NCBI RefSeq assembly: GCF_017676365.1
Contig: NZ_JADKMA010000004.1
Span: 1 to 64,000 of the forward strand
Reading direction: 5' to 3'
DNA length: 64,000 bases
Source: Streptomyces oryzae
Lineage (GTDB): Bacteria > Actinomycetota > Actinomycetes > Streptomycetales > Streptomycetaceae
The position numbers were made by a program, and so were the translations under genes. Shown here piece by piece: positions 8,211 through 16,588 of this stretch. Each line of letters begins with the position of its first letter. Position 1 is the first letter of the stretch. Below the pieces are notes generated by a model. The model worked only from the letters and a program-made list of their open reading frames with translations. It was not told the origin of the DNA and did no database searches.

Positions 8211-8618
8211 TTGTCGTCCGGCCATCCGCGACGCGGCCCACCAGCTTGCCTGGCCGACCCGGCCCTGGTTGGTCAGTGGATCAACGAGACGCAGCAGGAA
8301 AAGAGCGCCGCCGAGCAGCGGCTCCGCGCCGCTCACCGGCGCCGACCCAGGGGCGCTGTATCCCAAGCGGAGCTGGAAACCGTGATCCGTACGCTCGGCG
8401 AGATGAAGGACCGGCTCCTCGCGGCAGCCCCCACCGCTAAGCGCCCTGTCTACGAAGCGATCGGCCTGGCCCTCACATACGACTCGCGGCGACAGACTAT
8501 GACCGTTCAGTCACGCCTGCCGCCGCGTGTGCGTATGGTACGTGTCGGGAGGGGGAGCGGGGCTGTTGCTCCACGGGTTGCGCCGTTGATGACCGAACTG
8601 ATTCTTGCTATCCCATAA
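8211..8618 (+). pseudogene. Serine recombinase C-terminal remnant of an older element
   Basis: The frame reads ADPALVGQWINETQQEKSAA and ends RMVRVGRGS, closely parallel to the C-terminal part of the intact recombinase at 53463-55235 (ADPALVTQWIAETQARREQA and ending VPVRVGRGT). The catalytic and recombinase domains are missing, and upstream sequence to about 8000 looks decayed. The match ends exactly at the left att copy (8538-8556); beyond it the frame runs on by chance to 8618. This is the tail of a previous integrase that once adjoined the tRNA-Leu gene. Confidence 0.75.
8538..8556. other. Left attachment-site copy (att), 19 bp
   Basis: GTACGTGTCGGGAGGGGGA is identical to 55212-55230. In the right copy its last 14 bases are the 3' end of tRNA-Leu. 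To the left of this copy lies a recombinase tail; to the right lies the element cargo. It is interpreted as the junction between two tandem elements. Confidence 0.75.
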
Positions 8619-8649
8619 CCATAGGTCACCTGGGTGGGGATTAGCCGCA

Positions 8650-8691
8650 GTGGCCTTGTTCACGAGATGCGGCTCTGGCGCAACTTCTGTG
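8650..8691 (+). repeat. Inverted repeat, left copy (IS-end-like)
   Basis: Sequence around TTCACGAGATGCGG and CAACTTCTGTG matches, inverted and with about five mismatches plus one 20-bp insertion, the copy at 9463-9525. The pair brackets about 770 bp containing a nonsense-interrupted gene. No transposase lies between them, so this could be a MITE-like or transposase-less composite structure. Confidence 0.55.
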
Positions 8692-8891
8692 AAACCTGGG
8701 CCGGGACGTCCGTGTTGGCCTTGCACGGATTTGAGGAGGAAGGGACAACCAGTCCCTCGTCTCACGGCCCCGCAAGCGACCGGCCTCACCTGCCCAATGC
8801 AGCGTCACTTGCCACGCTTCACAGGCAGCCCTGATGCGCACGAACCGTCACGCCCGCCACCTGAGTGGTCGACTGCGGCATGCTCACTATT

Positions 8892-9443
8892 ATGGATCCA
8901 CAGGTGATAGCCGCCGTCGTCGCCAGCCCCACCGCACTGGTCGCCGCCGCGGCGGCTTACGCGGCGGGACGCCACCAGGCGCGTGGAGCCCATCTCGGTC
9001 CCGTCGACGCAGTGCGCCGACAACACCAGCGGGACGCTTATGCCGCCTTCTTGCAAGCTGCCGAAGCGTACGCTTATGGAACGCGGCGCACCGTAACCAT
9101 CGCCCAGGCTCACGCGGAAATCACCCGCACAGGTGACACCAGCAATCCTGCAGGTGTCAATGCACGCGCCGTTGTGCTATGAGCAGAGGCGGCGGAGAGG
9201 GACGATGCCCTGCGGGCTACACTCCCTGTCGTCCAACTCGAAGGGCCTGAGCACGTCGCCATCCTCGCCCAAGAAGTCGTCAGCGCGGCCTTTCAGATTC
9301 GGCTCGCCGCTCGACAGAGGGACTACTCCGACGCTGCCTCTGCGCAGGCTGCCCGTGATGAGCACGTTCACCTCACCAAAGCTATCGCCGCTTACGTGAC
9401 TGCAGCCCGGGACCACTTGAATGGCGACAACGCCGGTCGGTAA
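8892..9443 (+). pseudogene. Membrane-anchored hypothetical protein interrupted by an in-frame TGA
   Basis: From ATG 8892 the frame encodes an N-terminal hydrophobic helix (VIAAVVASPTALVAAAAAYA) followed by a charged helical region. It meets TGA at 9180-9182 and continues open in the same frame with convincing codon use (AEAAERDDALRATLPVVQLE and onward) to TAA at 9441-9443. The full product would be 183 residues counting the TGA position. The build (single TM helix, then coiled-coil-like region) resembles the protein at 48807-49283. The simplest reading is a recent nonsense mutation. Confidence 0.6.
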
Positions 9444-9462
9444 CCGTGCCTCGGAGCAGCTC

Positions 9463-9525
9463 CACAGAAGTTGTGCCGGAACCGCATCTCGTGAACCGGA
9501 ACCGCATCTCGTGAACAGAGCCACC
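9463..9525 (-). repeat. Inverted repeat, right copy, with internal 20-bp tandem duplication
   Basis: This is the inverse partner of 8650-8691. It contains CCGGAACCGCATCTCGTGAA twice in tandem (9476-9495 and 9496-9515); the left copy has the unit only once. The duplication probably arose by slippage or aberrant transposition. Confidence 0.6.
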
Positions 9526-9874
9526 CCCAGTGTCCTCTGTCAGGCAATCGAGGCGTTTGACAGCGAACCCAGTCGTGCGGGCTTCCCAGACCGCCACGCC
9601 GAAGAGGTCAGCGGGAATGTCGCGATGTCCTGCCGGTACGGGTCTTGTCAGTGGTACCTCATACACTCCGCTGATGCGACAGGCAAGGATGATGAGCACC
9701 CTGGCCGTGGCCCTGCGGGACACCGGTGCTCATGGGTACAGCGTCTGCCAGGTCGCCTGCAGAACCCCACCGGCACCAGGTGACAGCAGCGCTTCCGACG
9801 AGGTGAGGCGGTCTCCGTTGTGGATGACGGAGAGGGTTCCGCTGCCGTCCGTATCAACAGGGGGGATTAAAGTC

Positions 9875-12469
9875 GTGCCTTCCGCTACTGGCTTGACCGA
9901 CCTGCGCGAGCAGTGGATCCAGAAGATCTGCACGGGGATTGCCACCGCCGTCGGTCGCCACGCGTTGATGGCCCCGGCGCGGATCGTCGGTGAGCCGAGT
10001 GATCTGGATCTACTGCGGGCCCTTTTGGTTCTGCGTATCGCTGTCTTGGACGCGCGTGGCCGATCCACCGCGCACATCATCGGACTGCTAGCAAGGCACC
10101 CAGTCTTCGCCGAGCCCAAGCCTGACACGGAACAACTCGCCAGCCTGGTCAAGCATGTCCGCTGGCACGTGGAGAACGACGGACTCACGGGTTCCGTTCT
10201 GCTGTTCGGCCTCGGCCTGCGCGCCGAGTATCCGGAGAGCGCGTACGCCCTTCTCCTGGACCACTGGTTCCGTCGGCGTTCCCGCGTGACCACCATCGCC
10301 AAGACAGTCAGAGAACTGACTAGGCACTGGGGCATGGAAACCTCTCGCGCCGCAGAAGCTATGGCGCCTCGCTCACTCAGACCGCTGGAGGTGTGCTCCG
10401 AGACCATCTGGTCCAGGCTGGAAGCGGAGCCCGACACGCGTGTCCAGCATGTCGCGGCACTTGCCCTGATCAGGGCAGGCAACGAGGCTCAAAAGCTATG
10501 GACGAAGGGGTTTCCTGCCCTCGGTGTCAGGCATCTGCGGGAGCTGGGAACCCGGGTGGCCGGCTGCACCGCAGCCAGTGGATCCCTTCGCGAGGCAATC
10601 CGCGACTCCCGGCCAAACCATAGTCTGCGTCCGGTCTTCACCCGCGCCCTGGACGTGGTCGACGAGCAGCTTGAGGTGCTCTCCGAGGCGATAGGTTGTC
10701 TGAGCGCCACCGAGCGCGACTTGCTGCGGACCCGTACACAGAAGGAGCGCTTCCAGGACGCCTGCATCCTGACCTTCCTGAACTGTTCGCTCCACTTCCG
10801 AGACAGCTACCGCGTCGGCTCCTGCGTCCCCGACGCCCAGGCGCTACACGGCACATACGGCCCTCTACCCTGGTGGAACGTCATCGTACGAACCGAGGAG
10901 GAGACGGAGGCCGCCCGCGCCGCACTCAGCGAGGGAGTGTTGCCCCTCGGTTTCGAGAGGGACCCCGGACACGCGAGCCGCCTTCTGCTCATCTGCCGCA
11001 AGCCCAGAACGGAGTCCCTGGGTATACGCGCTCACTTCGTCTTCGATCTGGACAACCCAGCCCACGCCTGCGAGCTGCTCCTCATGGCGAAGCGCTCTGG
11101 CGTCCCCATCGACGTCTATGCGGAATCACACAACGAGCCGGATGAATGGGACATTGAGTCCACCCACCTGGGCACGCTGTACGCGCCCATCGGCCCGGAA
11201 CTCGCCAGCCTGGTCACGGAAGTTGCCTCCGCAGCGCTGACACGGGCCTTGCCGGGCGCCCATGACTGTGACTACGACGAGCACGAGGGGATTGAGCCGC
11301 TCTCGGAGGCGTTGCGGCGTCTGGCTCCCGCGCGGGTCCAGCACTTCTCCTCGGGGCGCCACATCACCGCATCGTCCTATCGCGACATCAAAGGCGGGGT
11401 CGTAGCGTTGTCGGCCCACCCGCCGGTCGAGCTCTCCGGATTCTCCAGGGGGACCAAGAGAGGCCAGCAATCTGGCCACTCACGGGAGACGCGTACCAGA
11501 ACTCCCATGCCTCCCCCTCGGGCGACCGGGTTCGTGTACGTCCAGCGAAACCCTGCCTTCCCGGACATGCTTAAGATCGGCTACTCGGCCCGGCTTGCGG
11601 AGGACCGTGCGAAGGACCTGTATGGCACGTCAGTCCCCTTTCCTTACGAGGTGCTCTTCAGGGCTCTCTCGTCGCGCCCCGAAGACGTCGAACGGGCTGT
11701 CCACCGCCTCCTCACTGCCCAACGGGTCAACGCAGACAGGGAATTTTTCCGCGTCACTCTGGATGTGGCCATCGAGGCGATCCGCCATTGTCAGGGCGAG
11801 TCAACCGGGATCACCAGCTGGGAGCCGATCCCTGCCATCCATCGCCTGCGCGAGGGCGACCGAGTCGTCCTGCCCCTGAGGGCTGGGCAGTTGTTCGCGC
11901 TTACGGCATATCCTCATCTGCTCAGCTCGTCCGCCGAGGTCCTCGACTTCTGGCAGGCCCACGGGGACGGCGATCTACTGGAAATTCATGCCACGCGCGC
12001 CCCCGGCCACGTGGCCGGAATCAGCGACAACGATCTCGGTGCGTACGAGGACCCCGTTCCGTTCCTCAACAGGGAAAAATCCGCGCGAAACGGCATGCTC
12101 CTGGGTCGGGAACGCCTCGTCGCTGGCGACCGGCTGATCTGGTTCTCGGACGAGGAGGGGCCAACCGGCGCCCGTGGCGTCGTCTTCGAAGCGGACGCCT
12201 TCTGCCAGGTCACCTACCGGACGTCGGTCCTGCGACGGGGCCCGTTGGGAATCCCTTTGCTGCTGAACTACCTTGACCGGGACGTCCCCGAGGCAATGGG
12301 ACTGCTCATCAGGGACGTTGTCGCACTAGACCGACCGCGCACCTGGGCTCCCCGGAACCCCCAGGAAGAGGACGGCTGGGCTGTAGCGGCCACGGATCCC
12401 CAGCCGCCCGAGCACTGGCTCCCCCAACTCGAACGACGGCGCAAGAACGTCCGCCGAGACCGGCCCTGA
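9875..12469 (+). CDS. Large protein with C-terminal T5orf172 (GIY-YIG-type) nuclease domain
   Basis: An 864-residue protein. Residues about 550-645 form a T5orf172/Mug113-type GIY-YIG domain: FVYVQRNPAFPDMLKIGYSA, then RAKDLYGTSVPFPYEV, then a Glu in EDVERAVHRLL and NADREFF. The first 550 residues are not recognised; they are largely helical and contain two cysteines in the DSYRVGSC and CRKP regions. The last 200 residues are also unassigned. GTG 9875 is chosen because CAGGGGGG lies about 8 bases upstream; the frame is open further 5' but without an SD. It lies in the defence island, so a DNA- or RNA-cleaving role against invaders is plausible but inferred. Confidence 0.7.
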   Translation: MPSATGLTDLREQWIQKICTGIATAVGRHALMAPARIVGEPSDLDLLRALLVLRIAVLDARGRSTAHIIGLLARHPVFAEPKPDTEQLASLVKHVRWHVENDGLTGSVLLFGLGLRAEYPESAYALLLDHWFRRRSRVTTIAKTVRELTRHWGMETSRAAEAMAPRSLRPLEVCSETIWSRLEAEPDTRVQHVAALALIRAGNEAQKLWTKGFPALGVRHLRELGTRVAGCTAASGSLREAIRDSRPNHSLRPVFTRALDVVDEQLEVLSEAIGCLSATERDLLRTRTQKERFQDACILTFLNCSLHFRDSYRVGSCVPDAQALHGTYGPLPWWNVIVRTEEETEAARAALSEGVLPLGFERDPGHASRLLLICRKPRTESLGIRAHFVFDLDNPAHACELLLMAKRSGVPIDVYAESHNEPDEWDIESTHLGTLYAPIGPELASLVTEVASAALTRALPGAHDCDYDEHEGIEPLSEALRRLAPARVQHFSSGRHITASSYRDIKGGVVALSAHPPVELSGFSRGTKRGQQSGHSRETRTRTPMPPPRATGFVYVQRNPAFPDMLKIGYSARLAEDRAKDLYGTSVPFPYEVLFRALSSRPEDVERAVHRLLTAQRVNADREFFRVTLDVAIEAIRHCQGESTGITSWEPIPAIHRLREGDRVVLPLRAGQLFALTAYPHLLSSSAEVLDFWQAHGDGDLLEIHATRAPGHVAGISDNDLGAYEDPVPFLNREKSARNGMLLGRERLVAGDRLIWFSDEEGPTGARGVVFEADAFCQVTYRTSVLRRGPLGIPLLLNYLDRDVPEAMGLLIRDVVALDRPRTWAPRNPQEEDGWAVAATDPQPPEHWLPQLERRRKNVRRDRP

Positions 12470-12663
12470 ACACCGTGAGGTGCAGAAGGACTGCCCCCCC
12501 CAGCCAGATCAAAAGCAGGCCCAGCAAGATCTTTTACCAATCCGATCCCAGTCGGCGCAGGTCAGCGCGACTCCAGCGACTAACTTTCGCTGCCAAGGAC
12601 AAACTGTCATTCGTCGACGCTGAATCCCCAGGCAGGAGCGTCGTAGCCATGAGCATTCGAATA

Positions 12664-12689
12664 GGCGTCAGCGCTGGTCGGCTGACGCC
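12664..12689. promoter_or_regulatory. Inverted repeat upstream of the NACHT operon
   Basis: GGCGTCAGC and GCTGACGCC form a perfect 9-bp inverted repeat with an 8-base spacer, 98 bp before the first start codon of the operon. It could be an operator or a leader hairpin. Confidence 0.4.
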
Positions 12690-12711
12690 ATCGGTCCGGC
12701 ATACGCCCCCG

Positions 12712-12739
12712 TTGCTGGGACTGCTCCATTGGGTAGTCT
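12712..12739 (+). promoter_or_regulatory. Weak promoter candidate for the NACHT operon
   Basis: TTGCTG (12712-12717), a 16-bp spacer and TAGTCT (12734-12739) resemble a HrdB-type promoter. The match is partial and short, so this is tentative. Confidence 0.25.
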
Positions 12740-12786
12740 GGCAAGTCGGGGCAGCGTGAGCGATCAGGGTGGGTCAGGAGGCGTCG

Positions 12787-13581
12787 GTGCGGCGTGACAT
12801 GGGGGAGCACTACGAGAATCTCGCCAGCGCGTACGACGACAACTGGGCATATAGTCCAGCCTTTGTTGGGTGGATGTCCGAGCAGATTGCCTCGGCGCTG
12901 GAGCTGTCGGCGGACGACCGTATGGCGGACATCGGCTGCGGCACTGGCCTGTTCGCTGCGGGTATAGCGGAGGCTCTTCGCCCATATCACCCTCTGCTGT
13001 GTGTCGACCCCTCCGCGGCGATGCTCGATCAGCTTCCGTCATCGTCTGCTCTGTCACCGCTTCGGGCCTCGGCAGAGGAGATCGCGGACCAGAGGGTGGC
13101 CTTGCCCTACGAGCAGTTGGATGCGATGTGGCTGAAGGAGTCGGTGCACCACGTCACTGATCCTGCCGTCACCCTCGGCGGCCTGGCACGGCTGCTGGCG
13201 CCCGGGGGGCGGTTGTTGGTGGCGATGTTGCCAACCACCATCGACTATCCGCTCTTCGCTGAAGCGCTTAGGCGGTATGAGGAGCTCCAGCCCGACCCTG
13301 CTGGTATCGCCCAGCACCTGGCCGATGCGGGGCTCCGGGCCGAACGGACTTGTGTGGAGCATGAGCTGCGCTTGGACAAGGAGCGGTACTTGTCCATGGT
13401 CAGGGCCCGGTACATGTCCGTGCTGTCGACCTTCAGTGACGAGGAGCTCGATGCCGGGATCGAGGAGATCCGGGCCCGCCATCCGGAGCCAGAGCTGGTC
13501 TTCCCCGACCGCTTCGAATTTGTCCTCGGCATCCGTGAGAACCCCGCTGACACCACCAATCCTGGCGGGGGTGCGCGGTGA
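12787..13581 (+). CDS. Class I SAM-dependent methyltransferase
   Basis: A 264-residue protein with a Rossmann-fold methyltransferase core: AdoMet motif I ADIGCGTGLFA around residues 45-55, an acidic residue in LLCVDPSAAML (motif II), and the APGGRLLVAML segment (post-motif region). The substrate is not predictable; it resembles UbiE/small-molecule-type methyltransferases rather than DNA methylases, and no NPPY motif is present. GTG 12787 is preferred because AGGAGG ends 5 bases upstream. Its last codon overlaps the NACHT gene (GTGA, 13578-13581). In this context it may modify a defence component or a small signal, which is an inference. Confidence 0.75.
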   Translation: MRRDMGEHYENLASAYDDNWAYSPAFVGWMSEQIASALELSADDRMADIGCGTGLFAAGIAEALRPYHPLLCVDPSAAMLDQLPSSSALSPLRASAEEIADQRVALPYEQLDAMWLKESVHHVTDPAVTLGGLARLLAPGGRLLVAMLPTTIDYPLFAEALRRYEELQPDPAGIAQHLADAGLRAERTCVEHELRLDKERYLSMVRARYMSVLSTFSDEELDAGIEEIRARHPEPELVFPDRFEFVLGIRENPADTTNPGGGAR

Positions 13582-16298
13582 CCGCTCCGGTGGACGAGCG
13601 CCTGCGCCGGTTACAGCATGAGCTGGACGATCACTCACGGGTAGCGGAGCGCCTTGGGATCGATCTGGAGCGCCCGTTACGTTCGCTGGACGATGGTTAT
13701 CCGGAGAACGCCATCGCCTTGGTCGGCAAGATCACCGAGAAGCTGCTGAAGCAGCTCTGGCGGCACCATGAGGTGGCCGGTGACCCGTCCGGGCGCATGC
13801 TCAGCGAGCTGATCAAGGGCTGCCGTCCGCACATTCGCAGTACAACGGTCCTCGACGCGCTTACCGACATCCAGCGTCTGCGCAACCGCTCCACGCACGA
13901 TGGCTATGAGATCGCTGAGGAAGACGGTCTGCTCGCTGTGCGTCGTCTGGTCGATGTGCTGGCCTGGTTCGCCAGCACCGCGAGTCCGGCCCTGTCCGGG
14001 GACGACCCACGGATGGAACCCGAAGTTGCGCGCCGCGTGGAGTTCCTTGCCGGCCTTTACCTGACGCTGGGGTATCGGGTCTCCAAGCGCTTCGTTCTCT
14101 CCACGGAGACCGTCTATCAGCTGTTCTGCCGTGAATCCGGTGTTCGCCTGGAGTATGTCGAGCTCCTGCTGTCCAAGGATGCAGCCGAGCTGCGCAACGT
14201 GCTGGAGACCACCGGCGGCGAACTGCTGAAGACTCGACTGCCCAAGCTCACTCGGTTCGTCGTCCTCGACGACGTGGTGGACCAGGTCCGCCCGTTGCTG
14301 GGTCAGGATTACCGGATCGTGGGCTATGAGGGCTTCATCGACACCATTGTCGATCTTCAGGCCCATCTGGCCTCCTGCGCCACTGCCGCGCCGGAGATGC
14401 CCAGTGAGCGTCTGCCTTTGTCCGGCGCCCTCCTCGCCAGTGACCCGCACAGCGGCGAATCCCGTATCACCGAGGTGGATGACGCTGAACCTCTCCTGAC
14501 TCGACTTATGCAGGAGTCGGCCAACGTCCTGGTCATCGGCAAGCCCGGAAGCGGGAAGAGCACCCTGCTGCGTGCCCTGGTCAACGACACTCCCGCAACG
14601 GCGCGACGCTTCCGCTTCTACTTCGACCTCAGCCTGAAGCCCAAGGACGAGACCTTCGCCGAATACGTGGCCCGTATCCTGGCGCCTTGCATGCCGGGTG
14701 AACGCGCGCACACGTTCGAGCTGTTCTTGTACCTGATCCGCTCCGGCTCGGCACTGTGTGTCCTGGATGCTGTCGATGAGGCGGTGGAGGAACCCAGCCC
14801 CGAAGGATTCTTGCGCCTGTTCGCGGACCTGGCGTCAGTGTTGTCAGCCGAGTCCTGCGTCGTAATGAGTTCCCGGGTCTCCTTCCTGGCCGATTCCCCG
14901 CAGATCCGGCGACTGCTCGACTGCTCCAGCGCGGTATCCGAGCAACTGGTCGAACAGGTGTACGCCAATGGCGTGGACCCCCGGCGTGTTCCCCGCTTCA
15001 GCATGCTGCGACTGACCGACACCCCAACCGGCAGCAGCGAAACCACCTCGGATGCCGACACCGCCGTCCCCTCAACGCCGCTGGCACGACGCATCCAGAC
15101 CGCGCTGGACATGGCAGGGGCCCTCACGTTCACCGAGCTGATCGGCAGCCATATCGACCACGTACTCGCCAACGCCGGACTGCCGCACCTCGCGCCAGCC
15201 CTCGCTGACGCCTGTGGCCGAGCCTTCCTGGAAGACCGCACGGTCTTCCCTCTGCTTGAGCTGCACAATGCGCTCGGACCGGAAGCTTTCGACGGTGGCC
15301 TCATCACGCCTGAGGCCTTTCGCCTGGCCCCGCTGTTCCGGCCGGCCGACGATCAGGCACTGGCCTTCATCCACTCCGCGTATCAGGAGCTACTTGCCGC
15401 CCGCTACCTCAGCACCCCGGACGGCCGTGAACAGGCGATGGACCTGCCCGGCGCCCCCTATTTGACCGAACAAGTCCGCGCCTTTCTCGCTGCCCACCCC
15501 ACCAACACTTCACCTCCTGCCCCGGCCGAAGACTGCGTGCTCCGCCCCGGTGTCCATCTCGTCGGGCCAGCCGAACGGCTGCTGCTGCGCCGTATCCACC
15601 AGCCGGTCCGCTTCGACCGCCACCTGGTCACCGTCGCCCGCTACCGCCCATTTCTCCAAGCTCTGCGCCCCGACGGAACCTCACCCTGGGACCATCCGGA
15701 CCAGCCGCCCGGCACCACGCACGCCCCATGGGCCGAGCGACTGCGTGCCCCGGACTACTACGACGACCCCCGATACGACGACCACCCGGCCATCTGCGTC
15801 AGCTGGTGGTCCGCGTACGCCTTCGCCGCCTTCGAAGGCAAGCGACTGCCCACCTCGCTGGAATGGGAAGCCGCCGCCCGCGGCACAGACGGCCGCCTCT
15901 TCCCCTGGGGAGACACCCCAGACCTCCAAGCGGTGAACTGCGCCGACACCTGGGCCGGCCGGCCCCTGGTCACCTACCAGGCATGCAAGCAGGAATTCGA
16001 CCGTGGAGGCCTGGGCCACGCCTGGGTCACCCCTGTCGACGCCCATCCTTCCAACCGCTCCCCATACGGCATCGCCGACATGGTCGGCAACGTCTGGGAA
16101 TGGACCTCCACCAGCGTCAACGACCCAGACGAGGCGGTCATCTGCGGTGGCGCATTCGACAACCCACTGCGCGCCGTTCAAGCCAGCGCCAAGGGGTTGT
16201 TCCGCCGCTCCCGAGCCAGCAACGCCGTCGGCTTCCGCTGTGTTACCGAGCTACCCCCTGCCACTGGTGACGAGGCGAAGGAGGGATCGCACGCATGA
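13578..16298 (+). CDS. HEPN/DUF4145-like, NACHT NTPase and FGE-sulfatase domain protein
   Basis: A 906-residue multidomain protein. The N-terminus (about 1-130) is helical with LRNRSTH at residues 101-107, an RX4H motif typical of HEPN/DUF4145 modules. A STAND/NACHT NTPase follows, with Walker A GKPGSGKST near residue 320 and Walker B LCVLDAVDEA near 395. The C-terminal third (about 655-895) is a formylglycine-generating-enzyme/sulfatase-modifying (SUMF1, C-type-lectin fold) domain with DDHPAICVSWWSAYAFAAFE, FPWGD, GNVWEWT and a final GFRC. Bacterial NACHT proteins are known antiphage sensors; here the FGE domain takes the position of the usual sensor repeats. It overlaps both neighbours by 4 bp. 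Confidence 0.8.
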   Translation: MTAPVDERLRRLQHELDDHSRVAERLGIDLERPLRSLDDGYPENAIALVGKITEKLLKQLWRHHEVAGDPSGRMLSELIKGCRPHIRSTTVLDALTDIQRLRNRSTHDGYEIAEEDGLLAVRRLVDVLAWFASTASPALSGDDPRMEPEVARRVEFLAGLYLTLGYRVSKRFVLSTETVYQLFCRESGVRLEYVELLLSKDAAELRNVLETTGGELLKTRLPKLTRFVVLDDVVDQVRPLLGQDYRIVGYEGFIDTIVDLQAHLASCATAAPEMPSERLPLSGALLASDPHSGESRITEVDDAEPLLTRLMQESANVLVIGKPGSGKSTLLRALVNDTPATARRFRFYFDLSLKPKDETFAEYVARILAPCMPGERAHTFELFLYLIRSGSALCVLDAVDEAVEEPSPEGFLRLFADLASVLSAESCVVMSSRVSFLADSPQIRRLLDCSSAVSEQLVEQVYANGVDPRRVPRFSMLRLTDTPTGSSETTSDADTAVPSTPLARRIQTALDMAGALTFTELIGSHIDHVLANAGLPHLAPALADACGRAFLEDRTVFPLLELHNALGPEAFDGGLITPEAFRLAPLFRPADDQALAFIHSAYQELLAARYLSTPDGREQAMDLPGAPYLTEQVRAFLAAHPTNTSPPAPAEDCVLRPGVHLVGPAERLLLRRIHQPVRFDRHLVTVARYRPFLQALRPDGTSPWDHPDQPPGTTHAPWAERLRAPDYYDDPRYDDHPAICVSWWSAYAFAAFEGKRLPTSLEWEAAARGTDGRLFPWGDTPDLQAVNCADTWAGRPLVTYQACKQEFDRGGLGHAWVTPVDAHPSNRSPYGIADMVGNVWEWTSTSVNDPDEAVICGGAFDNPLRAVQASAKGLFRRSRASNAVGFRCVTELPPATGDEAKEGSHA

Positions 16299-16588
16299 CG
16301 GCAGACCGTCCTCAGAGGCCCGCCTCAGCCGACGTCCCCCGGTTCGGCCACGTCGTCGATCGCCGCCCCCACGGCGGCGGCATCCACGGCCGCGCAAGCA
16401 GCTACATCGTGCAAGACGAGGAAGACGGCCGCCACTACTCCTTCGACTACACCCACATCGTCACCGAAGGATTCCGCACCCTGCACACCGGCGAACGGGT
16501 CCGCTTCCACATCGCCCCCGCCGACACCTGGCGAGCCGAATTCGTCATCCGGCTCAACCAACCCTCCCCGGAAGCCTTCTACGAGTGA
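16295..16588 (+). CDS. Cold-shock-domain-like small protein
   Basis: A 97-residue protein starting at the ATGA overlap with the NACHT gene. The core reads FGHVVDRRPHGGGIHGRASS and YSFDYTHIVTEGFRTLHTGE, then GERVRFHI, which follows the cold-shock OB-fold pattern (aromatic strand, EGFRTL-type turn, then a V-x-F strand). Canonical RNP motifs are weak, so nucleic-acid binding is likely but unproven. It ends in the GTGA overlap with the next gene. It may be an RNA-binding subunit of the four-gene system. Confidence 0.6.
   Translation: MTADRPQRPASADVPRFGHVVDRRPHGGGIHGRASSYIVQDEEDGRHYSFDYTHIVTEGFRTLHTGERVRFHIAPADTWRAEFVIRLNQPSPEAFYE

Larger units (their letters stand above)
12470..12786. other. Intergenic region upstream of the NACHT operon
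   Basis: No gene is supported. It carries an inverted repeat (12664-12689) and a weak promoter-like pair (12712-12739), and contains a C-run (CCCCCCC) near 12493. Confidence 0.4.
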
